Assembly: GCA_045105775.1 (NCBI GenBank)
Contig: JBGCDW010000118.1
Span: 1-31,769, forward strand
Length of the DNA: 31,769 nt
Direction: 5' to 3'
Source of the DNA: Aureispira sp045105775
GTDB taxonomy: Bacteria > Bacteroidota > Bacteroidia > Chitinophagales > Saprospiraceae
Shown: piece by piece, positions 7,468 to 15,232 of the stretch
Layout: each line of letters begins with the position of its first letter
Numbering within the stretch: the stretch's first letter is position 1
Notes under the pieces: generated by a model
The model's input: the letters and a program-made list of their open reading frames with translations, nothing else
What the model was told of the DNA's origin: nothing
Databases searched by the model: none
Translations under genes and position numbers: made by a program

Positions 7468-8490
7468 TTAACTTGAAAAATGACCATTCTTATACCACAA
7501 CCAACTGCTCTCCAGTATTTCATCAATACTATATTGAGGCTGCCACTTTAGTCGCTTGTTTGCTTTTTGTGCATCTGCATAAATCGCTGATACATCTCCT
7601 GCTCTTCTTGGGCCAATCTTATAGGGCAATTCCTGTCCTGTGGCTTTATTAAAAGCCATAATCAATTCCAATACAGATACCCCCTGCCCCAAACCAATAT
7701 TAAACACTTCGCAATTTTGTTCTTGTTGCTGTGCTAATAAATATTGCAAGGCTTTGGTATGGGCATGTGCTACATCCATTACATGAATATAATCGCGCAC
7801 ACAACTCCCATCTGGTGTAGGGTGGTCATCACCTGTAACCGTAAATACAGCACGCTTACCTTCTAAGGCTTCCATCAAAATTGGAATGACATTGTACGCT
7901 CCTTCTTGAGGAATTTCGCCCAATTGTCCACTAGGATGTGCCCCTCCAGGATTAAAATAACGCAACAAAATGCTGTTGCTTTTAGGGTTGGCTTTCGCAA
8001 AATCTTGTAGGATGTGCTCACACATTTGCTTGGTACGTGCGTATGGGCTCTGGGCTTCCTCCATAGGCGTTGTTTCTACTACAGGAGAAGCACTAGTATT
8101 GCCATATACAGAGCAAGACGATGAAAAGATTAAATTGGACAATTGGTGTGTTTCCATGCACTCTAGGAGATTCAACAACCCTGTTAGGTTATTGTGATAA
8201 TACATCAATGGATTGGCGACGGATTCAGGTACACTTTTGTAAGCAGCAAAATGAATAATACCTTCTATGGTATGGTGTTCAAACACTGCTTGCAAGGCTT
8301 CCTTATCACATAAATCGACTTGTACTCTCGCTACGGTCTTGCCTGTAATTTGCTCCACAGCATCCAGCATACGAACATCTGAGCGCACATTACTATCCAA
8401 GGCGACTACCTCAAAGCCATTTTCTAACAAATCTATGAGTGTATGGCTACCTATATAACCACAGCCCCCCGTTACCAATATTTTTGCCAT
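7468..8490 (-). CDS. galE: UDP-glucose 4-epimerase
   Basis: GalE interconverts UDP-glucose and UDP-galactose (or the N-acetyl forms) using tightly bound NAD. The motif GGCGYIGS is at residues 8-15, the active-site serines at 123-125 in FSSSCSVYG, and the catalytic Tyr150-xxx-Lys154 in SPYARTK. FNPGGAHPSGQLGE and CVRDYIHVMDVA are diagnostic for GalE itself rather than other epimerases. Length is 340 aa, as usual. It begins directly after the stop of the GT2 gene and is followed 5 bases later by a GT4 gene, so it likely supplies galactose for this polysaccharide. Confidence 0.93.
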   Translation of the reverse strand: MAKILVTGGCGYIGSHTLIDLLENGFEVVALDSNVRSDVRMLDAVEQITGKTVARVQVDLCDKEALQAVFEHHTIEGIIHFAAYKSVPESVANPLMYYHNNLTGLLNLLECMETHQLSNLIFSSSCSVYGNTSASPVVETTPMEEAQSPYARTKQMCEHILQDFAKANPKSNSILLRYFNPGGAHPSGQLGEIPQEGAYNVIPILMEALEGKRAVFTVTGDDHPTPDGSCVRDYIHVMDVAHAHTKALQYLLAQQQEQNCEVFNIGLGQGVSVLELIMAFNKATGQELPYKIGPRRAGDVSAIYADAQKANKRLKWQPQYSIDEILESSWLWYKNGHFSS

Positions 8491-9435
8491 TTATTTTCGT
8501 TTTAATTTATCTTTTAGTGTATGCGCTTGACTAGGCTTCATGCCCATACAAGCACTCAACCACAAGAATAAGCTGTAAGCAGATTTTTCATAACGCCACT
8601 TCTTCCACAATAGAGTTTTATTAGTAGCATCATTTTCTATCAATAAGGTCATAGAGGGCCGCTGTGCTGCTCCTATTTTTTGATCCAATACGTTGGATTT
8701 CCCTCGGTGTTTCTCCAATAATTGCACACTATCTTTGGCCATTTTCAACTGAAAAGAACTCGTTTGAGAATTGGAACTTGGAAAGTGGCGATAATAGACC
8801 AAAGGCTCTTCCAAGAACAAAAAATCGTATCCAGCAGCCGCCAATCTCAACCAAGCATCCCAATCTTCGTAACACAATTGCTCATCATACCCTCCCAAGT
8901 CCACAAAAGCTTGCTTTCGCATCAAAATAGAAGGTGCCAAAATACTATTTTGTGTAATTAATTGCTCTAATAATTGGGTTCCTTTTATGGCTTTTAAATT
9001 CCAAAATTGATGAAAAGAATCGTGAATTAGTTTACTATTTTTATCCAACACCAAAGCATCGGTATGTACCAACACGGTAGTTGCACTAGCCTGCTCCAAG
9101 GCTTGCACTTGGGTAGAAATTTTGTGTGGCAACATGACATCATCACAAGCAATCACCTGAAAGTATTTCCCTTTGCTTACGCCCAGTCCTTTATTAAAGG
9201 TTTTGCAAATGCCTAAATTTTGCTCATTGGCAATTAATGTTGTAGGAATAGAAGTTTTTGTCATCCATTCCTCAATGAGCTGTACAGAATTGTCCTTAGA
9301 ACCATCATCTGTGATTATTAACTCTATATAGGGATAATCTTGTGCAGCAATACTATCTAGTGTTTCTTCCAAAAAAGCAGCATGATTAAAACAAGCTGCT
9401 ACAATACTCACCAATGGCATTTTAGGCTCCTTCAT
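8491..9435 (-). CDS. Glycosyltransferase family 2
   Basis: The 314-residue protein has the GT-A fold: VSIVAACFNHAAFLEETLDS at residues 9-28, the nucleotide-binding DDGS at 43-46, and the metal-binding pair in ACDDVMLPHK (Asp98-Asp99). The region around LGGYDEQLCYEDWDAWLR is the usual acceptor-side ED motif. It would add a sugar to the O-chain in the cytosol; the C-terminus lacks clear membrane helices. The start at 9435 overlaps the upstream aminotransferase by 14 bases; an alternative ATG at 9420 (MPLVSIVAA) starts just after that stop and is equally plausible. Substrate unknown. Confidence 0.87.
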   Translation of the reverse strand: MKEPKMPLVSIVAACFNHAAFLEETLDSIAAQDYPYIELIITDDGSKDNSVQLIEEWMTKTSIPTTLIANEQNLGICKTFNKGLGVSKGKYFQVIACDDVMLPHKISTQVQALEQASATTVLVHTDALVLDKNSKLIHDSFHQFWNLKAIKGTQLLEQLITQNSILAPSILMRKQAFVDLGGYDEQLCYEDWDAWLRLAAAGYDFLFLEEPLVYYRHFPSSNSQTSSFQLKMAKDSVQLLEKHRGKSNVLDQKIGAAQRPSMTLLIENDATNKTLLWKKWRYEKSAYSLFLWLSACMGMKPSQAHTLKDKLKRK

Positions 9436-10543
9436 AAGTATTCAGGCTACGAATGACATAATCCACTTCTTCTACCGTTAGCACAGGGCTAATGGGTAAG
9501 CTCAATACCTCTTGGTGCAATTGTTCTGTAAGGGGCAACGATAAATGATGATATGCTTTGTAAGCAGCTTGTTGGTGTGGCGCAATGGGATAATGTACGA
9601 CTGTCTGAATGCCTTTTTCTTCTAAATAAGCTTGTAAATGTGCTCTATTGGCTGTTCTAATTACATACAAATGAAACACATGTTCCGTCTTGTCCCTATC
9701 CCATTGTGGCAACTGAATGGCTGTATTCTTAATTTCTTGATGGTATCGAGTAGCTATGGCTCTGCGCTTTTGGGTGTCCAAATCTAAATACTGTAGCTTA
9801 ACGGATAAAGCTGCTGCCTGTATCTCATCCAGTCTACTATTAATACCAATATACTGATTGTGGTATTTTTTTTCAGAACCATAATTTCTTAAGGTTTTCA
9901 CTACTTTCGCCAATTCAGGGTCATTGGTAGTAATGGCTCCCCCATCCCCCAACGCTCCCAAATTCTTGCCTGGATAAAAAGAAAAACCTGCCGCATGTCC
10001 CCAATTGCCTACGCGTTTGTCTTGCGCATACGCTCCATGAGCCTGTGCGGCATCTTCAATTACTAAGAGTTGATGCTGGTTTGCTAATTTCATAATAGCA
10101 GCCATATCCACCGCTTGTCCATACAAGTGTACCGGCATTATGGCCTTGGTTTGGGGGGTAATTGCTGCTTCAATAGCAGTGGGGTCAATATTAAACGTAA
10201 CCAAATCAGGTTCTACAAATACAGGCTTTAGCCCACGTTCGCTCACAGCCAGCACGGTAGCAATAAAAGTATTGGCAGGCACAATCACCTCGTCCCCCTC
10301 TTGCAATTTGCCCAACTCCATATAACCATTCAAAATCAAAATCAAGGCATCCAAGCCATTGGCTACCCCCAAGCAATAATCGGCACCACAATACTCCGCA
10401 AAGGCTTGTTCAAATTGTTGCACTTGCTTGCCCAAAATATACCAGCCCGATGCGACCACTTGCTGGATAGCGGTACTTAATTCGGGTTCGTATTGGGTGT
10501 TTATTTTTTGTAAATCTAGAAATTTAACACTAGTTGTTGTCAT
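9422..10543 (-). CDS. fdtB: PLP-dependent sugar aminotransferase, FdtB/QdtB type
   Basis: This DegT/DnrJ/EryC1 family enzyme would transfer an amino group to C3 of a 3-keto-6-deoxyhexose nucleotide. The PLP-binding lysine is Lys193 in FSFYPGKNLGALGDGG, and the aspartate that contacts the pyridine nitrogen is Asp164 in EDAAQAHG; MPVHLYGQ is at 136-143. Length (373 aa) is typical. The assignment to the 3-amino branch rests on its neighbours: a 3,4-ketoisomerase and an N-acetyltransferase lie directly upstream, 2 bases away. Whether the sugar is the galacto (Fuc3NAc) or gluco (Qui3NAc) form cannot be told, nor whether the nucleotide is dTDP or CDP. Confidence 0.85.
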   Translation of the reverse strand: MTTTSVKFLDLQKINTQYEPELSTAIQQVVASGWYILGKQVQQFEQAFAEYCGADYCLGVANGLDALILILNGYMELGKLQEGDEVIVPANTFIATVLAVSERGLKPVFVEPDLVTFNIDPTAIEAAITPQTKAIMPVHLYGQAVDMAAIMKLANQHQLLVIEDAAQAHGAYAQDKRVGNWGHAAGFSFYPGKNLGALGDGGAITTNDPELAKVVKTLRNYGSEKKYHNQYIGINSRLDEIQAAALSVKLQYLDLDTQKRRAIATRYHQEIKNTAIQLPQWDRDKTEHVFHLYVIRTANRAHLQAYLEEKGIQTVVHYPIAPHQQAAYKAYHHLSLPLTEQLHQEVLSLPISPVLTVEEVDYVIRSLNTYEGA

Positions 10544-10545
10544 GA

Positions 10546-11094
10546 TTAATTTCTTTTAAGTATAGGTTTTCCCTCTACCAATTCATATTGTTGTTGCCCT
10601 TCTGCTGCTTCTAAGGATAAGTTTAGAATAAGCCCTTCCTCTGTGACATACCCTCGATGTTGGGCGGGATTGCCATACCATAAGGTATAAGACGGTACAT
10701 CTTTGGTAACCACACTGCCTGCTCCAATCATGGCAAAACAACCAATAGTAATGCCCGCAATGAGGGTTGTATTGGCACCAATAGAAGCTCCTTGCTCTAC
10801 CTTTGTTTTGCTCCACTCCGCAGCATGCTGCTGAGAACGTGGATACAAATCGTTGGTAAACGTTACATTGGGTCCAATAAAAACCCGATCTTCTAAGGTG
10901 ACACCATCCCACAACTGCACGCCACTCTTAATAGTGACTCGGTTGCCTATTTGCACCTCATTCTCAATAAAACAATGACTGCAAATATTACAATCTGCCC
11001 CCACAACAGCCTGTGGTAGGATGACCACAAATTGCCATACTCTAGTTCCTGCACCAATATTGGTACTTTGTACCAATGCCGTTTCGTGAATCAT
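10546..11094 (-). CDS. fdtC: Left-handed beta-helix sugar N-acetyltransferase, FdtC/QdtC type
   Basis: The 182-residue protein is a hexapeptide-repeat acyltransferase: repeats such as TNIGAGTRVW, VIIGNR-type turns and IGAGSVVTKD run from residue 10 to about 140, forming the trimeric beta-helix that uses acetyl-CoA. The loop FTNDLYPRSQQ is characteristic of acetyltransferases acting on 3-amino-3,6-dideoxyhexose nucleotides. C-terminal WYGNPAQHRGYV closes the helix. It overlaps the ketoisomerase gene by 4 bases and is followed 2 bases later by the aminotransferase, forming a three-gene cassette for a 3-acetamido-3,6-dideoxyhexose. Confidence 0.85.
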   Translation of the reverse strand: MIHETALVQSTNIGAGTRVWQFVVILPQAVVGADCNICSHCFIENEVQIGNRVTIKSGVQLWDGVTLEDRVFIGPNVTFTNDLYPRSQQHAAEWSKTKVEQGASIGANTTLIAGITIGCFAMIGAGSVVTKDVPSYTLWYGNPAQHRGYVTEEGLILNLSLEAAEGQQQYELVEGKPILKRN

Positions 11095-11507
11095 TTGTTG
11101 TATTGTTTGAACGTGTTATAATCGCGAATATAATCGGCTTCATCATAAAGTAACGAAGCCAAGCACAAAAGCACAGCACTGTGCGAAAACTGCATACGCC
11201 TCCAGTATCCAGGAGGAACATGCACCCCTTTGCTCGGATCATCCAAGGTAAATTTAAATACCTCGCCTTTGGAGTTTTCAAATTCAAATTTGATAATGCC
11301 CGAAACACAAACAATCACCTGCTCCAATGCTTTGTGGGCATGATTGCCACGCTCCACATGATTGGGTGTAAAGTACGTCCAATAGACCCGTTGGATAGGA
11401 AAAGGAATGTTATGTTCGATCTCGGCCACACTGATGTATCCCAAATTTGGGGTTCCAATTTTATCAAACTGGATAAGACTTGGTGTTGTCATTTGGTGCT
11501 TGGACAT
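11091..11507 (-). CDS. fdtA: Sugar-nucleotide 3,4-ketoisomerase, FdtA/QdtA (WxcM-like cupin)
   Basis: This small cupin moves the keto group of a 4-keto-6-deoxyhexose nucleotide from C4 to C3, which sets up amination at C3. The family features are RVYWTYFTPNHVERGNHAHK with the paired histidines, then EQVIVCVSGIIKF and HVPPGYWRRMQFS. The start was placed at 11507 (MSKHQMTTPSLIQF), 13 bases after the upstream stop; the ATG at 11492 is equally likely, and the one at 11537 would overlap the upstream gene. Known members act on dTDP-4-keto-6-deoxyglucose, but no rmlA or rmlB gene is in this window, while the CDP counterparts rfbF and rfbG are. Confidence 0.87.
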   Translation of the reverse strand: MSKHQMTTPSLIQFDKIGTPNLGYISVAEIEHNIPFPIQRVYWTYFTPNHVERGNHAHKALEQVIVCVSGIIKFEFENSKGEVFKFTLDDPSKGVHVPPGYWRRMQFSHSAVLLCLASLLYDEADYIRDYNTFKQYNK

Positions 11508-11520
11508 CCTGTTATTACTT

Positions 11521-12627
11521 TTATAAACTGGCAACAATTTTTTGAAAATGCTGCCATTGTTGCTCCTTATTATAATGTATTTTTATCATTTGATTGCCCG
11601 CTTTTGCCAAGGCTGTACGCTCTTTGTTATGGTCTAATAAATACTCTAACTGCTGAAAAAAGTCGGGCATATTTTTATAAGTAGAAAAATGCTTACTCGC
11701 CTCAAAATGCTTGGGATAAATCCCCTCATCGGACAACATGTGTGCCCCACAGCCCAACACTTCCAAATTTCGCATATTTACCTTGTATTCCTTGCTAAAA
11801 TCCACCCCTGCATTAAAAACAAGTTTGCTCTGGCTCAATTTTTCATACAAATCTAAACCATACACTGGTGGCAGGGCTGCAGACCGCACCAATTTAGAAG
11901 GGTGTTTTATTTTTTGCCAGTAGCGTCGCACATAAGGAATATTCACGACGGGTTCTTTTTCTATTCGGTACTGTAAGTGGAGCTCAATTCTATGTTTGGA
12001 AGTTGCCTGATAAGCGAGCAATTGATCCAGTTGTTCATTTCTTCGTTTAAAAATAGCTCTGGCATATTGCCCGTAAAAAAACAAATCAATAGGGCGTTCT
12101 TTATTGCTGGCATACGTTTCCATAACAGGATCATACGCAGGTTGGAATAAATCACTTCTAAATCCCATTTCACTAGCTGGGCGAACATCCAAAGGCAAAT
12201 TGGTCAAGCGTGTTTGGTAGGCTTTGAATTGTTCATTCTCATAAAAAGGAGAAGCAGACCAACATATTCTAATAATACTAGGGGCAAGGTTTTGCTCCAA
12301 TTCTCCAGGTTCAAAAAAAGTAGGCGACATATTGTAAAATACCTCAGGTTGGAACGCCTCTATTTGGGCATACAAGATTTTTTTCAAATCTCGCTCTTTC
12401 CAGCCCTGCTCTTCTGCCCATTTGTATTGCAATGCTTCGTAATTCCACAAAGCATAAAAAGAATTGGGCGCACGTTCCAATACAGGTTTTAGCAAATGTA
12501 AGGCATAAAAACGATCTTGAATCAGCGTTTGCACATGCTCCTCAAAGGACAAGTGTTGGACTTGGTATTTCTGCTCAAAATGCGGGATATAAGGGGCATA
12601 CTTGTGTAATGCCTGAAAAATTCTCAT
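11521..12627 (-). CDS. CgeB-like glycosyltransferase
   Basis: The 368-residue protein has a variable N-terminal half and a C-terminal GT-B like domain of the kind found in CgeB proteins (a glycosyl transferase 1-type domain). Recognisable parts are IDLFFYGQYARAIFKRRNEQ around residue 180, GLDLYEKLSQSKLVFNAG around 260-275, and NMRNLEVLGCGAHMLSDE around 290-305, followed by FSTYKNMPDFFQQLEYLL, the usual end of this domain. It has no signal peptide and would act in the cytosol on the O-chain. It sits between the wlb and fdt cassettes, 20 bases after wlbC. Donor sugar unknown. Confidence 0.75.
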   Translation of the reverse strand: MRIFQALHKYAPYIPHFEQKYQVQHLSFEEHVQTLIQDRFYALHLLKPVLERAPNSFYALWNYEALQYKWAEEQGWKERDLKKILYAQIEAFQPEVFYNMSPTFFEPGELEQNLAPSIIRICWSASPFYENEQFKAYQTRLTNLPLDVRPASEMGFRSDLFQPAYDPVMETYASNKERPIDLFFYGQYARAIFKRRNEQLDQLLAYQATSKHRIELHLQYRIEKEPVVNIPYVRRYWQKIKHPSKLVRSAALPPVYGLDLYEKLSQSKLVFNAGVDFSKEYKVNMRNLEVLGCGAHMLSDEGIYPKHFEASKHFSTYKNMPDFFQQLEYLLDHNKERTALAKAGNQMIKIHYNKEQQWQHFQKIVASL

Positions 12628-12647
12628 AATATGTGATATGGAATCAA

Positions 12648-13748
12648 CTAAGCGGTCGTTAATTGTTGAATAGAGGCCACTACTTCAGCTTGTTGTGCTT
12701 CTGTTAGTTCTGCATACATAGGCAAAGACAAAATTTCTTGTGTTACTTGGTGGGCAACAGGAAAATCCTGTGCTTGATAGCCTCTATCTGCATAACATTC
12801 TAAGAAAGGCAAAGCGGTTGGATAATGAATGGCAGCACCAATTTTTTGATCTTTTAGATGCTGCATCAAAGCATCTCTTTCCTTGCTTCGGATGACATAT
12901 AAATGAAATACATGCCGTCCTTCATCTAAGATTTGGGGCAATTCTAGGCCACTATCAGCCAATAGTTTATCATAGTGTTTGGCATGGGCAATTCTAGCTT
13001 CTGTCCATTGTTCCAGATAAGGCAATTTGACAGACAATACCGCAGCTTGCAAACCATCTAAGCGACTGTTTCGACCTTCCATTAAGTGGTTGTGCTTGCC
13101 CTCTTGTCCATGATTGGCTATTCTTCGGGCTATCGTTGCAATTTCTGCATCATTGGTTACCATACCTCCTGCATCACCATAAGCCCCTAAGTTCTTACCA
13201 GGATAAAAAGAAAAAGAAGCACAGTGTCCAAACGTCCCTATTTTCTGACCATTGATCGTAGCACCATGCGCTTGCGCACAATCCTCCAATACCTTCAATC
13301 CATGCTTATTGGCTATTTTCATCAAACGAGGCATATCTACTGGCTGTCCATACAAATGTACAGGAATAATTGCCTTAGTTTTTTCAGTGATGGCTGCTTC
13401 TACTTGATCCAGATCTATCGTATAATAGGTAGGATCAATATCTACAAAAACCGGCACGCCCCCCAAACTAGAAACAGCTTCTGAGGTCGAAATCCACGAA
13501 ATAGCAGGCACAATTACTTCATCGCCTGCCCCCACGCCCAATACACGCAATAAAATCTCTAAGGAGTCTGTGCCATTGGCACAAGCCACACAATGCTGCA
13601 CGCCCAAATAAGCCGCAAACTCTTGTTCAAATTTGGCCGCATAACTCCCTCCAATAAAGGCTGTATTATCAATAACAGCCTGCATTGCAGCATCCAACTC
13701 TTCTTTGATGCTTTGATATTGTGCTTTTAAATCTACAAATGGTATCAT
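12648..13748 (-). CDS. wlbC: UDP-2-acetamido-3-keto-uronate aminotransferase, WlbC/WbpE type
   Basis: A PLP-dependent enzyme of the DegT family that would aminate C3 of UDP-2-acetamido-2-deoxy-3-keto-glucuronic acid, with glutamate as donor. Lys185 in SFSFYPGKNLGAYGD is the PLP-binding residue and Asp156 in LEDCAQAHGA holds the ring nitrogen; IPVHLYGQPVDMP is at 128-140. Length is 366 aa. The start overlaps the stop of wlbB by 4 bases (ATGA type), so the two are translationally coupled. The order wlbA-wlbB-wlbC matches the cassette of Bordetella and Pseudomonas O-antigen clusters. In Porphyromonas the homologue PorR is needed for A-LPS. Confidence 0.87.
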   Translation of the reverse strand: MIPFVDLKAQYQSIKEELDAAMQAVIDNTAFIGGSYAAKFEQEFAAYLGVQHCVACANGTDSLEILLRVLGVGAGDEVIVPAISWISTSEAVSSLGGVPVFVDIDPTYYTIDLDQVEAAITEKTKAIIPVHLYGQPVDMPRLMKIANKHGLKVLEDCAQAHGATINGQKIGTFGHCASFSFYPGKNLGAYGDAGGMVTNDAEIATIARRIANHGQEGKHNHLMEGRNSRLDGLQAAVLSVKLPYLEQWTEARIAHAKHYDKLLADSGLELPQILDEGRHVFHLYVIRSKERDALMQHLKDQKIGAAIHYPTALPFLECYADRGYQAQDFPVAHQVTQEILSLPMYAELTEAQQAEVVASIQQLTTA

Positions 13749-14218
13749 AATTTTCTTAATAATTTAGCAGGATTTCCAGCATAAACGCCTTTGATGGTAA
13801 TGTCTTTGGTCACTACTGACCCCGCTCCAATAACCGTTCCCGAACAAATATGCACTGGCAAAATAGTGGCATTAGAACCAATAGAAACTTGGTCGTCAAT
13901 TTGAGTGCTTTTCCACTTGGAAGCATCGCCTCCAGCAGGGCCACCATTCTCAAATAAATCATTGATAAACATTACCCCATGTCCAATAAAACAATCTTGC
14001 CCAATGGTCACCAACTCACAAACAAAGGTATGTGATTGCACTCTAGTACCTGCTCCAATTACTACGCCCTTTTGTACTTCAACAAACGGCCCAACAAAAA
14101 CACCATCTCCAATTTCACATTCGTATAAGTTGCAAGGTTCTACAATAGTCACCTTCTCTCCAAATTGCACAGCACGTACTTGAGCTTGGTAGCGTTTGGG
14201 TTGATTATCTTCCCCCAT
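13745..14218 (-). CDS. wlbB: UDP-2-acetamido-3-amino-uronate N-acetyltransferase, WlbB/WbpD type
   Basis: The 157-residue left-handed beta-helix enzyme acetylates the 3-amino group made by WlbC, giving the UDP-2,3-diacetamido-uronic acid. Hexapeptide turns run from about residue 23 (VTIVEPCNLYECEIGDGVFV) to 145, with the loop FINDLFENGGPAGGDASKWK typical of WlbB/WbpD, and the closing VIGAGSVVTKD and GVYAGNPAKLLRKL. The gene overlaps wlbA by 14 bases and wlbC by 4, so the three pathway steps are tightly linked. Confidence 0.87.
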   Translation of the reverse strand: MGEDNQPKRYQAQVRAVQFGEKVTIVEPCNLYECEIGDGVFVGPFVEVQKGVVIGAGTRVQSHTFVCELVTIGQDCFIGHGVMFINDLFENGGPAGGDASKWKSTQIDDQVSIGSNATILPVHICSGTVIGAGSVVTKDITIKGVYAGNPAKLLRKL

Positions 14219-15227
14219 TTTTTTCTATTTCTTGATAAATTTTGTCAATAATCTCCACCGTTTTCAAGCCCTCAAACATATTGGTCGTAATTTGTCCGCC
14301 ACACAACAAGACATCGGCCACATTTTTATACACCAAATCATGGTTAGACATAGAGCCTTTGTACTGTCCGTAATTATTGGCTGTATTGCCTTCGGGTAAA
14401 TTCTCAATTTTGAGCCCTTCTATATTTTGATATTCTAACTCGTTGAGATATTGTCCACCAATTTTGACGGTTCCTTTATCTCCAAACAAGGTCAAAGAAC
14501 CTTCCATATTGCCCCCATAACTATTCACCGTATAATTGATGGTTCCCAATGCATTGTTGTGAAAACGTAAAATAACAACGCCTGTATCTTCAAACTCCGT
14601 AATTCCTTGATGGCAAAAATTATCCCCAAAAGCCTTGGCCTCTTTTACATCGCCCACCAAATAATACAACAGGTCTACAAAATGACTGAATTGGGTGTAC
14701 AAAGTTCCGCCGTCCAATTTGCGGCTTCCCTTCCAGCTGTTCTTATAATAATCTTCGTTTCTATTCCAAAAACAAGACAATTGTACACTGTTGATCTTAC
14801 CCAAATGCCCTTGATCTATGGCCTTTTTGATGGCTTCTACAGGCGGATTGTATCGGTTTTGTTTGATAACAAACAGACGTTTATTGGCCTTTTCTGCCGC
14901 TTTAATCATCTCGCCACAATCGTAAACTGAAATAGCCATAGGCTTCTCACACAGCACATGTTTGCCTGCGTTGAGGGCAGCAATACTGTGGCTGGCGTGC
15001 CAGCCATTGGGGCTACAGATAGATACAATATCTACCGTGCCATTCGCTAATAGTGCTTCTATACTATCAAAAGCTTGTGCTTGATAAGCATTTCCCAATT
15101 CTTCAGCACGTTCTGGTACAATATCACAAACGGCCGTTAATTCTATTCCTTGGGTATTCTTAATGTGTTTAGCGTGGCGTTGGGCAATGCGGCCGCAGCC
15201 TACAATACCAAAACGTAAAGTGTTCAT
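14205..15227 (-). CDS. wlbA: UDP-N-acetylglucosaminuronate 3-dehydrogenase, WlbA/WbpB type
   Basis: A Gfo/Idh/MocA family oxidoreductase that oxidises C3 of UDP-GlcNAc-uronic acid. The NAD-binding fold starts at residue 7 (GIVGCGRIA), the family EKP motif is at 94-96, and His182 with Asp185 (SHFVDLLYYL) lie where the catalytic acid-base residues of the family sit. The C-terminal part contains the WlbA-like YKGSMSNHDLVYKNVADVL and MFEGLKTVEIIDKIY. Length is 340 aa. The uronic acid substrate needs a UDP-GlcNAc 6-dehydrogenase (WbpA type), which is not in this window. It lies 5 bases after a glycosyltransferase gene. Confidence 0.87.
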   Translation of the reverse strand: MNTLRFGIVGCGRIAQRHAKHIKNTQGIELTAVCDIVPERAEELGNAYQAQAFDSIEALLANGTVDIVSICSPNGWHASHSIAALNAGKHVLCEKPMAISVYDCGEMIKAAEKANKRLFVIKQNRYNPPVEAIKKAIDQGHLGKINSVQLSCFWNRNEDYYKNSWKGSRKLDGGTLYTQFSHFVDLLYYLVGDVKEAKAFGDNFCHQGITEFEDTGVVILRFHNNALGTINYTVNSYGGNMEGSLTLFGDKGTVKIGGQYLNELEYQNIEGLKIENLPEGNTANNYGQYKGSMSNHDLVYKNVADVLLCGGQITTNMFEGLKTVEIIDKIYQEIEKNGGR

Positions 15228-15232
15228 AGTGT

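Noticed and set aside
10583..10912. Minus-strand frame of 109 codons inside fdtC
   Set aside because: It is a Cys/Trp-rich shifted reading of the hexapeptide repeats, not a gene.
11181..11684. Plus-strand reading frame of 167 codons across fdtA
   Set aside because: It is antisense to fdtA and the CgeB-like gene, both of which have clear family motifs.
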